From NCBI RefSeq assembly GCF_031755915.1, contig NC_083383.1, positions 24,654,501 to 24,718,500 on the forward strand: a stretch of DNA of 64,000 nt, read 5' to 3'. Both the position numbers and the translations under genes were made by a program. The first letter of the stretch is position 1; each line of letters starts with the position of its first letter. This document shows positions 10,531 through 23,894 of this stretch, in pieces. The notes below the pieces were generated by a model. The model had not been told where the DNA came from. It was given only the letters and a program-made list of their open reading frames with translations, and searched no databases. This DNA comes from Ziziphus jujuba (lineage: Eukaryota > Streptophyta > Magnoliopsida > Rosales > Rhamnaceae).

Positions 10531-13067
10531 ACTATATAGGATATTCCCTTTATTCCTTCATGTTCATCGAATTTTGGATGGAAAATTACTTAGGGACTAA
10601 TGTTGTAACAAATTAACAAGTTTAAAGATCAATTTGTTAAAAAGAAAAAAAAAAATATATATATATATAGTTTCAAAATCTAACTGTCACTAGGAGTATA
10701 GTTTTGGGAATTGTGGTGATAGCATCCCTTATTTTTTATTTTATTTTATTTTAGTACTTTGGTCCCTAAACTTTAATTTTTATTACAATTTGATCTTCAA
10801 AACTACTTTTAATGTAACTTTTACTAATTTTAAGGTGTACAATGCACCTGGCGCAACATACAAGGGTTTACAAGGTTGCCAATTTTGCAATTTTATTGTT
10901 TTCATGCTACAGTAGACGCATCATACACTTAAGTTAGACTAAAAATAATTTCAAAGACAAAAATGCAGTAAAGAAACTGAAGTTCAAGAAACAAACTACA
11001 AAAAGAAAAAGAAAAAAAAAAAAAAGAAAAAGAACAAGAACCAAAGTGCAAATTTAAGCATAATTTAAGGACTAGCATAAGTCTATAAAACAGGAAACAA
11101 AAGCATCTCTCATAAACCTTTACCCATCTCATGTTCGTTATTGTTAGGTGCCAAGCTCTTAAAAGCAAGCTCTAATCTACTATTTATTTAACTTTTTTTT
11201 TTAAAAAAAAGAAATAATACTTCGAAATGTAAAAATTCAATTCCACTTTATGTACTAAATATTATCTAATTTAATTTATTATTGAATAAATTCCCAGGCA
11301 ATTATCGCATTTAATCATTAATTTTTTATTGCTTCTATATGTTGGTGCCTCTTTCAATTGTTAATAACTGTGAGAGAGTTCAATAAAAAAAATGATAGAA
11401 AAAATGAAGATAAAGAATAAGAAAATATTGTTGGAGGAGACGGACCTTTTGAAATTACATTTTCTATATTCAATAAACTTTTATTAAGAAAAAAAAAAGT
11501 AATATATGCATATATATATATATAGAGGTCATTTATGTTGTGGATCATCCATATGCACACCTGCAGTGTTAACGATAGTTTTTGAAAAAATCATCATTAA
11601 TACTATCATATAGAAACAACATTAATGATCAATTTTTAAAAAATCATCTTAGATACTACAAGTCTGCATGCGGACCGTCCATACTGTTTCTATATATATA
11701 TATATATATATATACTTTTTATTTGGAAAAAAAAAAAAACCTTTTGGAAATGCTCTAAACAATATTCTATTCCATCCAAATGAAACCTGAAATAAAATAC
11801 AACCTTCAAATTTCAATAATCTCTATTAAAAATTAAAAAATATATATTAATTAGAATTAATTAAGCTCCACAAGGTCAACATTTTTTTGGTAAATACTCC
11901 ACATGGTCAATATATACATTAAATTAGTCCACCGGTAGTACTTCTATTTAGGTATAGTAGCTATCCTTTTCTTTTCTTTTCTTTTTTTCTTTTTTTTAAT
12001 AATCTCTATGACATTAATTTTTCAAGCTGGTAAACTTGGAAAATTGAACAATGAAATTAATTCCGCTGTACGAGTACTCCAGAGCTCCAACTTCAGCTCC
12101 ATAGAGCGTGACAAAAACGTTGCTAAATAGTTATTTAGAAAAGTCAAAGATGCTACCCGGGGAAAAATTATAATGGTGCTGACAATTTTAACTATGACAT
12201 TAATTTTTCATGCTTTTCAGGAGGGGGCCAAAAAAATAAAAAAAAAGGACATTAATTTTTCAAGCTGGTAAACTTGTAAAATTTGACAATGAAATTGTTT
12301 CCACTTGAGTGACTACTTTTTGGTTTAGGAAAAAATAAAATAAACGGAAAAGTAAAAGCTGTGCTCGTGCTCTCCGTGGAAAATCAAACGTTTTTCATCC
12401 AACTAAAATTGATTTATAGTTCATCATATTTAACCAACAATTAAATAAAACTTGTTGCAATTTAGACCCAAATCATTAAATACCCTCTGTCAAAAATTCA
12501 GTTTTTTTTTTTTTTAAATCATTTATAACAACTTCGTCTTATTCATCAAATCTAAATTTTTCCATATGTGAGTGTAATACCATCTAAATCAATATCATTT
12601 AACATAAAAAATTTAATTGTACAAAAATGAAACAAATTGAAACTTGAAGGTTTAAATTAGAACATTCAAATTTTTTAAATATCAAATGCGTAATATTTCC
12701 AAACTGGAGAACTAAATTGCAGTTAACCTTAAAATTTTTAATTTAAGGTTCATAATTTATTAGAAAACTTTTATTTGCACCTCTTCAGTTTTATCATTAT
12801 TTTACTTACACTATGTTTGGCTTGCAGGAATAAAGAAAATGAGATGATAAATTTAATAAGGAAAACAACATGAAAGGAAAGGGAAAACAAAAGTATTTAT
12901 CAATAATTTTTGTTTGAATGATTAGTAAATGAAAAGTATAGGAAAAGAAAAAGAAAAATATATATAATAATTGTTGTTTAATGAAAATGATAGGAAACTG
13001 AAAAAATTATTAATGCAATTTATGTTTTTTAAAATATCACCATATAAATATCTCAATCATTTAGTTT
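10531..13067. other. AT-rich 5' flank of dioxygenase copy A (duplicated)
   Basis: No gene seen. From about 11380 it is paralogous to the flank of copy B (from about 27450). Shared landmarks are AATATTGTTGGA, GCTCCACAAGGTCAA, TTTTTCAAGCTGGTAAAC and CAACTTCAGCT. (TA)n tracts lie at 11511-11525 and 11690-11715. The pairing breaks at 13068, where the CACTA element is inserted, and resumes at 20097. Confidence 0.7.
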
Positions 13068-14802
13068 CACTACAAGAATCACAATGATAGGCGACACAAT
13101 TAATGCATCACACAAAACAAAGATCGATGTTTTATGATGCGTAACGTCGTCTAACGTCACATCGTTAAAACCATAAAACAAAAGGCGACGCATTAATAAT
13201 ATCACCTAATCTTAAAGAAAAGCCGACATTGTACAAAATGTCTCGCTAAAAGTTTAAAGAAAAACTGACGGAGAAAAGATATGTCGCCTATTTTTTGAGT
13301 TTTTAGCAGCTTTTATATTAATTTTTAGCGACGCTTTTTTAAATACATTGTCTATTTTTTTAGTTTTTAGTGATGCTTTTGGGAATGCATTGCCTATTTT
13401 TTGAGTTTTTAGCAACATTTTTTTAAATGCGTCGTCTTTTTTTGAGTTTTTAGCGACACTTGTTTAAATGCATTGCCTATTTTTAGTTTTTAGCGATTTT
13501 TATATTAATTTTTAGCAATGTTTTTTGTAATGCGCCATCTTTTTTTTTTTTTGAATTTGATTATTTTAATTTTGTAAAAATTGATTAAAATAGTAAAAAT
13601 ACAAAATAATTAAAATACCAAAAAAAATTAAAACTAGCTTCATCCAAAATAATTAGAATATAAAAATTTGAAATAAACATTTCCAATACAAAATATTTAT
13701 CAAATAAATTAAATATTATCTCATAAAATATTTTTACAATTTGGTAAACTATTGTATATGCAAAAGCAAAAGCAATATTAATTAAACTTCCATGAATGCA
13801 TAGTTATTGAGATGGAAGCTAACATCCTCTTACTGACAATATTACACCCTTAAACTGCATATGGAAAAATTAAAAAAACTATTAACACTTATGCAAAATA
13901 AATAAATATTAATTATTATTAATAAGTAATTTAGCAAATGAAAATTTAAAGAATATTACCATTGTTCTTAAGATTTGGCGAGACACATTTTTCCTAATTA
14001 AAAGTGGAAAACTCATAATGAAGCGGATCAAAAAATTAATTAAATGAATAATAATAAATGTCATAAATATTGCTTAAAACATAAGTAATAAATCTACGTA
14101 CCAATTTATTTAGAAGATATTTTTTATCCATATCCCCTCACAGTCATTACGAATATAGCCACTCTCACATTCATCCTCATTATCATTTTTATCAACACTT
14201 GGCAACTGTATGACAAATAAATTGTGAGCCATCGTAGTATTGCCAAAAACATCTTCTTCAACAAAAGTACGATGTTGTGGTGGAGTTAAAATAACAAACT
14301 ATCTCGAATCAAGTTGATCTTTAACATAAATACTTGTTGAACTTAGCAAAACAATATCAAGTAATATCACAGACAAAATATCTGCAAATACAAAATTAAG
14401 AAAACCCAACGAACTTAACCTGCGGTTAAAACGATAAAAAAAAAAAAAAAAAAAAACACACCACATGTCACTGCCAACCACAAAGAAAAAAAAAACTCAC
14501 CTAAACGATGGAGACGAAGAAAGAAAAAACCCAACTAACCACGAGGACGACACATAGAAACCCAGCTTCCCGACGGCAATGTAGGCAAATGAAAAATGAA
14601 ACCCAAAATATCCCACTCTTCAATTCTCTCTTAGATTGCTTCCAAATCTAACATCTATCAGGCAGTGTATTTAATGTAGTTTTAAATAAGAAAAGGGATT
14701 CAAAGGCATTCATAAAATTTTTAAAACGCACCAAAAATTTTCAAAAAATGGCCAAAAGGTAACCCTTTTGAAGATTCTTCTTTTCTTTTTAAAATTATGA
14801 GA

Positions 14803-17605
14803 ACAGGTAACGCATTTACATCTTAAAGCATCGCCTATTCTATCAATGTCATTATTTTTTTTAATTAGTTTTTTATTTTTCATCTAAAAAGAAATACTGA
14901 AAATATTTCTTATATATGTGAAACAAAATTACCAAAGTGGTAGTTTAATTGTTTTGTTTTCCAAGTACAGTTTATTTCCTTTAAAATCTTGTAAATTTCT
15001 AATTTTTTTTTCCTAGAAAGGGAATAAGCAATGCATTTACAAGAGAAAGTGTCGCTTGTTCTAAGTTTTATTTTTTGTTCCTTAATTTGATGGAACAGTC
15101 AAGACACATGAAAAGCAAAAAGAGTCATCTGATACTTTTTATTTTTTCCTTTTTTAATAGTTATTAATTTTCTTTTGAAGTTCAGTTTATTTGCTTTTAA
15201 AAAGTATTAAAATGTTTATTTTTTTTAATTAAGAGAATAGGTGACACATTTACAATTAAAAGCTTCGATTTTTCTCTCAATTTCATTTTTTTCCTTTGAT
15301 TAGTTTTTTATTTTTCATCTACAAATACACACCGAAAATATTTCTTAAAAATGTGAAGCAAAATATCAAAGATTGCTGTTTATTTTTCTATTTTTCAAGT
15401 ACACCTTTATTCTTTATAAAATTTACATGTCTTTTAAATTTTTTATTTATTTTTTATAATTGAGAGAACAGGCGATGTATTTTCTTCAAAAAGGGTCGCC
15501 TGTTCTTGAATTAAGGGATCAAGCGACACATTATAGTCAAAAAGTGTCGCCTATTCCATTTTTTATATTTTCTTTATAATTTTTCAATAGTTTTTTAATT
15601 GTTTATCTGCTAATATATTTATGTAGCAATCCTCTAAATATCAATTCCATTAATCTGAAAACAGAAAATAGTTTTGTCAATGTTTTTCTTAATTATTCAC
15701 ATATATGTGTATTCACGAAACACAAAATTTCTTAAGACCTAATTTGAGGGCAAATTTAACAAGGACTTATTGATCAATTTCTCTACATAAGTATGTTAAA
15801 CGAGCTGAGCTTTCAGGTGTTTGTGTTTCAATGGTAGTTTATTTGCTTTCAAAATTTGCAAGCCTCATAAAAATTTTTTAAAAAAAATTAAGGGAACAGG
15901 CATCGTATTTATAGCATAAAACGTCGCCGGTTTCTACAATATTAATTTTTTTTTTGTTCTTTAATTAGTTTTTTATTGTTCATCTACAAATAAACACTGA
16001 AAATATTTCGAAAAATGTGAAGTAAAATTGCTAAGCTAGTTGTTTAATTTTTCCATTTTTCAAGTACATCTTAATTGTTTTTAAAATTTGCAAGTCTTCT
16101 AAATTGTATTTTTTTTTTTCCAAATAGAGGGTACAGGCGATGTATTTCTAGCAAAAGGCATAGGCTGTTCTTAAATTTTTGGGCACAGGCAATGCATTTT
16201 GATAGAAAAGCATCGTCTGTTCCGTGTTTTATATTTTTGTTTTTCTTTAATTAGTTTTTTGAACTTTTATCTACAAATATATTCATGTAGCAATCCAATG
16301 AACAAAAGTTCCATTGATCTAAAACCAAAAAATAGTTTTTTCAATGCTCTTCATAATTATTCACATATATATGTATAGATGAGATACAAAATATCTCAAG
16401 ATCTAATTTGAGATAGGATACCGAATGTAGAATTCGAATTCAACAAGGACTTGTTGACCAATTTATCTACATAAGTATGTTAAATGAGCTTAACTTTCAT
16501 GTGTTTGTGTTCAATGATAGCTTACTTGTTTTTAAAATTTGAAAGTCTCTTAAACTACCGTCTTCTTTTTTTTTTTAATTGAAGGAAAAGGCGATGCTTT
16601 TACACCGAAAAGCATCTCCTATTCCATGTTTTGTTTTTTTTATCTTTAATTAGTTTTTTTGGCTGCTCATCTATAAATAAATAAAAAAAAGAAGCGTATT
16701 TGCAAAATTAAAAAAATATTACTAAAAACAACTTTCAAATTAACCCCAAAAAAAAAAAAAAAAACAGACCATCCTTTTTTTGTAAAAGAATCGCTATATA
16801 TACAAATAAGCGGCCTTTTTTTTATAAAAGGATCGCTAAATGCTTCAATAAGCAATGCTTTTATACAGGGTCACTTAATGTAGGATAAAAGGTGATGCTT
16901 TTTTTGAAAAAGGTGTAAAAGGTTCCGGGTTCAATTCTTGGCATGACCATTTTTTTTTTCAATTGGTTGGGTATTAATGGGTTTGCATACATGTAAATAA
17001 AAAAAAAAAAAAAAAGAAAGAAGGTGAAAATCTTTCAATAAAAAAAAAAAAGGTGAAAAGATTTTAAAATATAAAAAGGGAAAAGGCGTTCCAAGAAATG
17101 AGCCCTAGACCTCTTACTTTTAAAAGATGCATCACACCACCAAAACACAAATGTATAATTAGTTTTAAATTGAGTAAAACAACTTAAAAAGGTTTAGGCA
17201 ACGCAATTCCTTTCAAAAGCACTGCATGTTCGATTTTTTTTATTTTTTACTTTAACTATTATTATATTTTTTTGTTCATCAACAAATAAGCACTGAAAAT
17301 ATTTCTTAAATATGTGAAGCAAAATTATTGAGGTGGTTGTTTAATTTTTTAATGTTTCAAGTACAGTTTAAGCATCCATTAAAATTTGCAAGTCTCTTAA
17401 ATTGTATTTTTGTATTTAAAAAAAAGAAAAGAAAAGAGAACATGCGACACAATTCATTCTAAAAGTATCATCAGTTCCTTAATTTTTTTTGCTTTTCAAA
17501 TACAGTTTAAGCATCCACTAAAATTTGCAAGTCACTAAAATTGTATTTTTGTGTTAAAAAAAAAGGAATAGGCGATGCAATTCCTTCTAAAAGCGTTGCG
17601 TGTTC
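14803..17605. repeat. array of hairpin repeats (GGCGAYGC...GCRTCGCC) in the CACTA element
   Basis: Units of about 40 bp form imperfect hairpins. The clearest has perfect 11-bp arms, AGAACAGGCGA (15465-15475) and TCGCCTGTTCT (15496-15506). Others lie near 14805, 15015, 15235, 15520, 15895, 16130, 16185, 16583, 17190, 17440 and 17565, and inverted-side copies near 19210 and 19445. Between them recurs a spacer with CATCTACAAATAAACACTGA and a TTCAAGTACAGTTTATTTGC-like block, giving an irregular tandem period of a few hundred bases. Confidence 0.8.
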
Positions 17606-17640
17606 CATGTTTTTTTTTTCTTTTTGTTAATTACTTTTTT

Positions 17641-19025
17641 GGATTAATTACACTGTGTACCTTCGAGGTTTTTCTTAATTACAACCGGATATTTTCAATA
17701 TTTTCATAATTATATTACACACCCTTGAGGTTTCCCTTAATTATAACCGGATACCTTTATGTTTCCATAATTAAATTGCACACCCTCAAGGTTTCCCTTA
17801 ATTACAACCAGATACCTTTATATTTTTATAATTACATCTATCTCCCTTCAACAAACTTCAACCATAAAAATGTACTTCTCTCTTATGGCAATTAAAATTT
17901 TATTAATTTTTCCTTGTATATATTAATTAAACTTGGATTTTGATTGATTTGAAAAATAAAGTTTTTTTAATTTGAAAAAGTTGAAGCTCAATGGATAGTA
18001 AGTACAAGAATAACTACCAATTTTTAACAGCACCCTCTGGAATGTTAATATAATTTTTATGTTCTCTAATTTTTTTTTTAATTTGTTTTCAAAACTTGTT
18101 ATTGAAAATGAATGGCTAAATAAGTTTGGTCATTCCTATTTGGCCAAATTTGGATCGTCCTTTGGAGTTGTTCATGAAAAAAATTTAGGAAGTTAGGTAA
18201 ATATGAAAAGATAAGACTGGCATATATTTTACAATAAATGGATGTGAGATTTTAGGACTAAGATCCTTAATTATACATATATATAAAGTTTCTTTTTTGT
18301 ATGTGACCGTTAAAAGTTACATAGGCTGTCCATGACTATAGAATTTTTAGAATGTTTCTTGCACTTTACGATATTTAATATGATATATAACCAGTTCTAC
18401 CAAGAAAAAAAAAATTGAGAAAAAAAAATTAAGAAAAAGAACACAGCTACAAACTAGAATCATCAGGAAAGGCATAATTTATAAATTTACATAATATCAC
18501 AAGGGTGACCTCTGTTGTAACTGTTAAAAACATGAAGTCCATCAATTCCCCCAATGCACATGTCACAAGTTTGGCCATTCTTGTTTGGCCATTCATTTTT
18601 AATAACAAGTTTTGAAAACAAATTTAAAAAACAAATTAGAAAACATAACAATTATGTTCTAAACATTCTAGAGGATACCGTTAAATTGGTAGTTATTCTT
18701 GCACTTACTATCTGTTGGGCTTCAACCTTTTCAAATTAAAAAAACTTTATTTTTCTAATGAATCAAAATCTACGTTTAATTAATATATACAAGGGACAAT
18801 TAATAAAATTTTAATTGCCATATAAGAGTACATTTTTATGGATGAAGTTTTGTCAGAAGGGAAGCGGATGTAATTATGGAATGAAGGTATGTAATTATGA
18901 AAACATGAAGGTACTCGGTTGTAATTAAGGGAAACCTCGAAGGTGTGCAACGTAATTATGGAAACATAAAGGTATCTAATTGTAATTAAGAAAAACCTTC
19001 AAGGTGTGCAATGTAATTATGGATC
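17641..19025. mobile_element. foldback element with ~0.5-kb inverted arms, nested in CACTA
   Basis: The left arm (17641 to about 18150) and right arm (about 18570-19025) are reverse complements over nearly their whole length. The ends are GGATTAATTACACTG and ...AATGTAATTATGGATCC. Near the ends each arm holds direct repeats of a 60-65-bp unit with CCTTGAGGTTTCCCTTAATT. The spacer between the arms is about 400 bp. No transposase is seen and no flanking duplication could be recognised, so the superfamily is open. The frame at 18554-18739 is only the right arm read through. Confidence 0.8.
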
Positions 19026-20096
19026 CACTAAAATATTTTTTAAACATATTTTACATATTTCTTAAATATGTGTTTATTTCTTAAATATCTTAAATAAGCA
19101 CTAAAATATTTTCATGTTTTTTTAAACATTTTACGTATAATTTTAAGTGTTTATTTGTAGATGAACAATAAAAAAACTAATCAAAGAATAAAAAAACATA
19201 TATATATGAAACAGGCGACACTTTAAGTAGATAATATGTTGCCTGTCGCCTGTTTCCTTTTTTAAAAAAAAAAAAAAAAAACAATTTAAGAGGCATGCAT
19301 ATTTTAAAAGCAAATAAACTGGACTTGAAAAACAAAATAATTAAACAACTTCCTTCATATTTTTTTCTTCACATTTTTAAGAAATATTTTCAGTGTTTAT
19401 TTGTAGATGAACAATAAAAAACATTTAAAAAATTTAAGATTGAAGGTACAGGCGACGTGTTTTACCACAAATGGATCACCTGTTCCCTTAATTTAAAAGA
19501 AAAAATATATTTAAGAGACCTGCAAATTTTAAAAGCAAATAAGCTATACTTGAAAAAATAAATTTCAGGCAATGTTTACCATGGTTTTTGTTTGCAATTT
19601 CCACTTAATTTATTTTTACAATAATAACTAATTTGTTTGTTAAATTAAGGAGTTTCAATTTTTTTTTTTTATCATATCAAATATTAAGCGATTCTTTTTC
19701 TATTTTAAACGTCTCCTATTTTCATCTAGAAATTTATTAGTTTTTTTTCATTTTTTTTAGTATGTATATAATTTAATTTTGTGATTATGTAAACATAGAT
19801 AAGTGGTTGGTTAATCATTTTACATGAGTATAACTTTTAAACAATACAGTTTAAATAAAATATAAGCACAATATTAAAGGCAACGCTTTTCAGACATATA
19901 TTCGACGACGCCAAAAAGCAGTGTCATGTATTTTTGTTTTTTACGACCTTCTAACTTCGACAGTTTTTTAATGAGTCATATATTTATAGAATTTTAATCG
20001 ACACTTTTGCTTCAGCGTCACGATTTTATTTTTCAAACACTTTTGTTTCGTAACATCGTTAAGTTAGTGTCGTTAGATCTTAATTTTCGCGTAGTG

Positions 20097-20855
20097 TTTT
20101 TAAAAAATAATGATAATTTTTAGAATATTCAAAAGTTTTATTAAACATTTTTTCATTTCCTTTCAATACTTTCCATTTTCTATCAACTTTGAGGGAAAAG
20201 TAAAACTCATTAAAATACACATAATCTAATCCTCTTATTTTCTTCCATTTTCTTTCTTTATCCTTTCATTTGCCACTAATTTTAGCAATTCACAAACGAA
20301 TTTAATTTTTTTATTTTTGAAAAATCATTATTATCAAATTTATTTTTTCAAAAGTCTCAAAAAATTATTCTATCAATGTTTTTATCCGTTAATTTTAATA
20401 GTTAAAGATCAAAGTTCTATTTTTATAGTATTATTCAATCATAAAATATAATTTTTTAACATTTTTTTCTTTAACTATTAAAATTAACTAGTAAAATCTA
20501 ACAAAAATTGCAAATGAATTTGTTTTAATATATATATATATATATATAAAAGGATGTTACTAATGTTTTTTATGCATAGGAGCGAAAAGAAGTAATAGCA
20601 AAACTGAGAAAACTTAAATGAAAGTTACCCTTATTTATACAATTAAATCTAACCCTTTGAGCCTCAAAGCTATAGCCAAATCCAAACCTTGTTATCTATA
20701 AATATTATATCATTACATCCATTCCCCGTATCATTCAAATTTTTTTTTTTTTAAGTGAAAACATACCCCATATCATTTTTCTCTTCAAAATCTCTCTTCC
20801 AACGGCCCCAGTAGTTTCCCTAACCCAAAAGACAGAGAATATTCATCAAAACAAA
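20097..20855 (+). promoter_or_regulatory. proximal 5' flank and TATA box of dioxygenase copy A
   Basis: It is collinear with the 5' flank of copy B (about 28940-29724). TATAAATA at 20697-20704, about 155 bp before the ATG, is conserved in sequence and spacing with 29572-29579. A (TA)n tract is at 20528-20548. The copy-A promoter may still fire, but its exon is broken. Confidence 0.55.
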
Positions 20856-21754
20856 ATGACAAGCATCAAAGAACTTGCAGAATCAGGTGGACTAACCTCT
20901 ATCCATTATGAATATACTTTTGCCTCAAATCCCAATGACCAAGCATATCATAATGACCCTGATCATTCATTGCTCACCATTGATTTCTCTCTTCTCATGT
21001 CCACCTCTTCTGATCAACGCACCAAAATCCTCCATGACCTACGCAAAGCTTGTAAAGAATGGGGTTTTTTCGTGCTTTTTTTTTTTTGGGGGTTTATTTA
21101 TTTGTTTATTTGTTTATTTATTTATCTATTGTTCAATATTATTAACATAAAAAAAAATTGTTATTTATTTATTTATTTTTTCATTTATTTGTTTAATTAT
21201 TTCATTCCAAATTTCTTGAATTAAATTAAATTGCCTATATTTGGAGAATTTGATTGTGTTAGCTTTCCTTAAAGAGGCTTTATGCCTAGTTGATATAGTA
21301 GTGTGGAATTTTAGGTTCTCAACTATTGTGAAACTTATTTTGTCTACATTATGTGTACCAATGTAATGTATGTTGGCATAGTAGATGGAATGTTTTATAT
21401 TTGCCTATTTCATGAAATTGCCAATATGTTGATTTTCTCCCACTTATTAACTAGGGTCTATACGGGTAACTAGGCTATCCTATCGGTAGTTTTAGTTGCT
21501 TTGTATGACACTTGGAATGGCAGTGGAAGTTGATTGAATGCCATGAATCGCAGGTTGTAATTTACCCTATCGATGATTTAGTTCAATGCATTTAATTGTG
21601 ATGAAAGGGTATCTTTAGTGCTACAAAAACCCTACCGATATTGATTTTAAGTTTTGCTTTGAAGGGGCTGGAGAATAGTTATTGTTTTATATGTATTAAA
21701 TGCTTTGTTGTATTTACTATTTTCACAGTTAGTAGCACTCCGAATGTTTTGTCT

Positions 21755-22290
21755 ATGACTGCCATGATAAAATTGGATGGGACAAATTATCAGAAGTGGA
21801 AGAAGACTTTAGTTATGAATCTGACATATATGAAATTGAATTTGGCTTTAGAAATAGATCCACCCGAGATACCAACTGATGAAAGTAGTGCAGCAGTTAG
21901 GAAACTTTATGAGGATTGGAAGTATTCTAACAAGTCCCTTACTCCTTTAATTCCATCATACTTAGTATTCCTAAACTTGATACAACAAAGGAACTTCTTG
22001 AGGAGGTAGGAAAGAAATTTATCAAGTTTGATATGAATGAGAAGCATTATTATTTGGACCTTTTGAATAATACTAAGTATGATAGAATTAAAGGAGTAAG
22101 GGACCATATTATGTTACTTTCTTCCTATTATAATAAGCTGAGGGATCTTAAGACGGACATTGGAGAAATAAAAGGATACTTCAATGGAATGTGTGACTAC
22201 TGCAATAAAGTTGGACACAAGAAGATAGACTGTTGGATTTTAAAGGGAAAGAAAGAGAAGAAACGTAATATTTTAATGATTGAGACCAAT
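21755..22290 (+). pseudogene. copia gag remnant with zinc knuckle
   Basis: It starts MTAMIKLDGTNYQKWK at 21755, the usual start of plant copia gag. A frameshift near 21955 moves the reading to ..IPKLDTTKELLEEV-type coding, which continues to MNEKHYYLDLLNN and KLRDLKTDIGE. A large piece of gag is then missing, and a CCHC zinc knuckle follows directly (CDYCNKVGHKKIDC, about 22192-22233). Gag would form the particle that packages element RNA. Confidence 0.8.
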
Positions 22291-22599
22291 ATTATTGATG
22301 TGCCTATGAATTCTTGGTGGTTAGATACTGGAGTAACAATTCATGTTACTAATTTTTTGCAAGCGATGATAAGGCAAAGGGGGCCAACCAAGCTTAAGCA
22401 ACATGTTGGTATGGGAGATGACTCAAGAGTGAAGGTGGATATCATGAGAATAATCAAGTTGAAGCTTGCCATTGGATATGTTTTAGAATTAAAAAAAGTT
22501 TCCTACGTACCCTCAATTAGGAGGAACTTATTATCTATTTCCCCTTTGGATAGTCAAGGGTTTAGTTTTTTGTTTGGTAATAAAAAAGTTGAAATGTAA
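22291..22599 (+). pseudogene. copia protease region
   Basis: WWLDTGVTIHVTN carries the aspartic protease D-T-G active site, and the domain continues to VSYVPSIRRNLLSIS, the usual end of copia protease. The frame is shared with the zinc knuckle and stops at 22599; gag-pre-integrase sequence then resumes in another frame. The protease would cleave the polyprotein. Confidence 0.8.
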
Positions 22600-22739
22600 A
22601 AGGATGATAAAGTTATTGGTTTTGGAACTTTATGTGGCAATTTATATAGACTATATTTATTTAATAACGATCTCAATTATTTTGTTAATTCTACTGTTGC
22701 CCCTATTATTGCTTCTAAACGTCCAAGAGTTAATGATAA

Positions 22740-23560
22740 TTCCTCAATGTTATGGCATAAGCATTTGGGATATATTTCTAGGCACAGGATGGAAAGGTTA
22801 GTGAACAATGAAATACTTCCTAGTCTTGACTTCTCCGACCTGTCGACTTGAATGTGTGAAAGGAAATTTAACTTCTAAGGCTAGAAAGGATAAGATAATG
22901 AGGTGTGGAGATGTTTTGGAATTAATCCATACTGATATATGTGGACTTTTTATACCTATTGCTTTGGGTGATTATAGGTAACATTGATGATTTTTCTCAT
23001 TATAGACGTTGAACTTATCCATGAGAAGTCGGACTCTTTAATTGCTTTAAGGAGTTTAAAGTAAAGATGAAGCTTTAAAAGAATAAGAAGATAAAGGTTG
23101 TGAGGTCTAATAGAGGTGGTGAGTTTTATGGCAGATATGATGAGACTGGATGGAACCCAGGGCCATTCGTAATTTATTTACGTGAGTGTGACATTGATGC
23201 GCAATATACAATGCCTGGTACGCCTCAGCAGAATGGCATAGCTAAGAGGAGGAATCGTACTTTGTTAGATATGATGCGATCTATGTTGGCTAATTCTAGG
23301 TTGCCAGATTACTTATGGGGAGAGGCTTTAAGGATGGCGACTTATGTTTTGAATCAAGTTCCAAGTAAATCCGTTTCTAAAACTCCTTTTGAGTTGTGGT
23401 AAAAAAGAAAGCCTAATTTGCACCATTTTCGAGTATAGGGTTGCAAAGCTAAAGTAAGGATTTATAATCCCCAAATTAAGAAACTGGATCCTAACACTAT
23501 CAGTGGATATTTTGTTGGTTATTGTATTGGATCAAAGGGTTCAAGATTCTTTTTGTCCAT
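22740..23560 (+). pseudogene. copia integrase remnant
   Basis: The pre-integrase motif SMLWHKHLGYISRHRMERLV (22748 onward) gives the His residues of the zinc-binding region. HTDICGLF follows near 22930 and is then broken by stops and frameshifts (22978-23040). The best part is 23100-23402: [12 protein letters not shown], where the usual core D-N/D is replaced by S-N, then [18 protein letters not shown] and [13 protein letters not shown], ended by TAA. The core acid at the RSNRG position seems lost. Confidence 0.8.
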
Positions 23561-23894
23561 CTTACACCATCAGAATTGTAAAGTCAGACACAGCTGTTTA
23601 TTTTGAAGATGATTTTGGATTTGATGATAGTAATGGTCCAAAGGAGCCTCAATTTAGAAAAGAAAATGTATTCATTCCCAATGTTGTTGTTCCTGATAGA
23701 GATGTTATTAATCCAGTAGTTAATGAAGCAATAGTTGGTCAGGATGAAGCCATTATTGAAGGGCAGGATATTCCAGTTATTGTAGATGTTGATGTGCCTT
23801 TGAGGAGGTCATAAAGGACTAGGAGGTCAGCTATTCTTAATGATTATGAGGTTTACTTATAGGAACATGATTTTGACATAAGTGATGATTCAGA

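Larger units (their letters stand above)
13068..20096. mobile_element. 7.0-kb non-autonomous CACTA (En/Spm-type) transposon
   Basis: The left end is CACTACAAGAATCAC and the right end is ...ATTTTCGCGTAGTG, giving terminal inverted repeats CACTAC..GAA. TTT flanks both sides (13065-13067 and 20097-20099), the 3-bp duplication expected for CACTA elements. Homology between the flanks of the two dioxygenase copies is interrupted exactly here. GGCGACGC/GCGTCGCC words are scattered in both orientations, as subterminal repeats are in this superfamily. No transposase-like reading frame was found, so it would depend on a transposase supplied elsewhere. A foldback element (17641-19025) is nested inside. 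Confidence 0.85.

Noticed and set aside
14299..17000. Small frames in the CACTA body
   Set aside because: Short, low-complexity, poly-Phe/Lys from T- and A-runs; no match to transposase motifs.
18554..18739. 61-codon frame as a gene
   Set aside because: It lies wholly in the right arm of the foldback element and has no independent support.
20856..21224. 122-codon frame as a complete protein
   Set aside because: Only the first ~73 codons are dioxygenase; the rest is T-rich junction sequence of the copia insertion.
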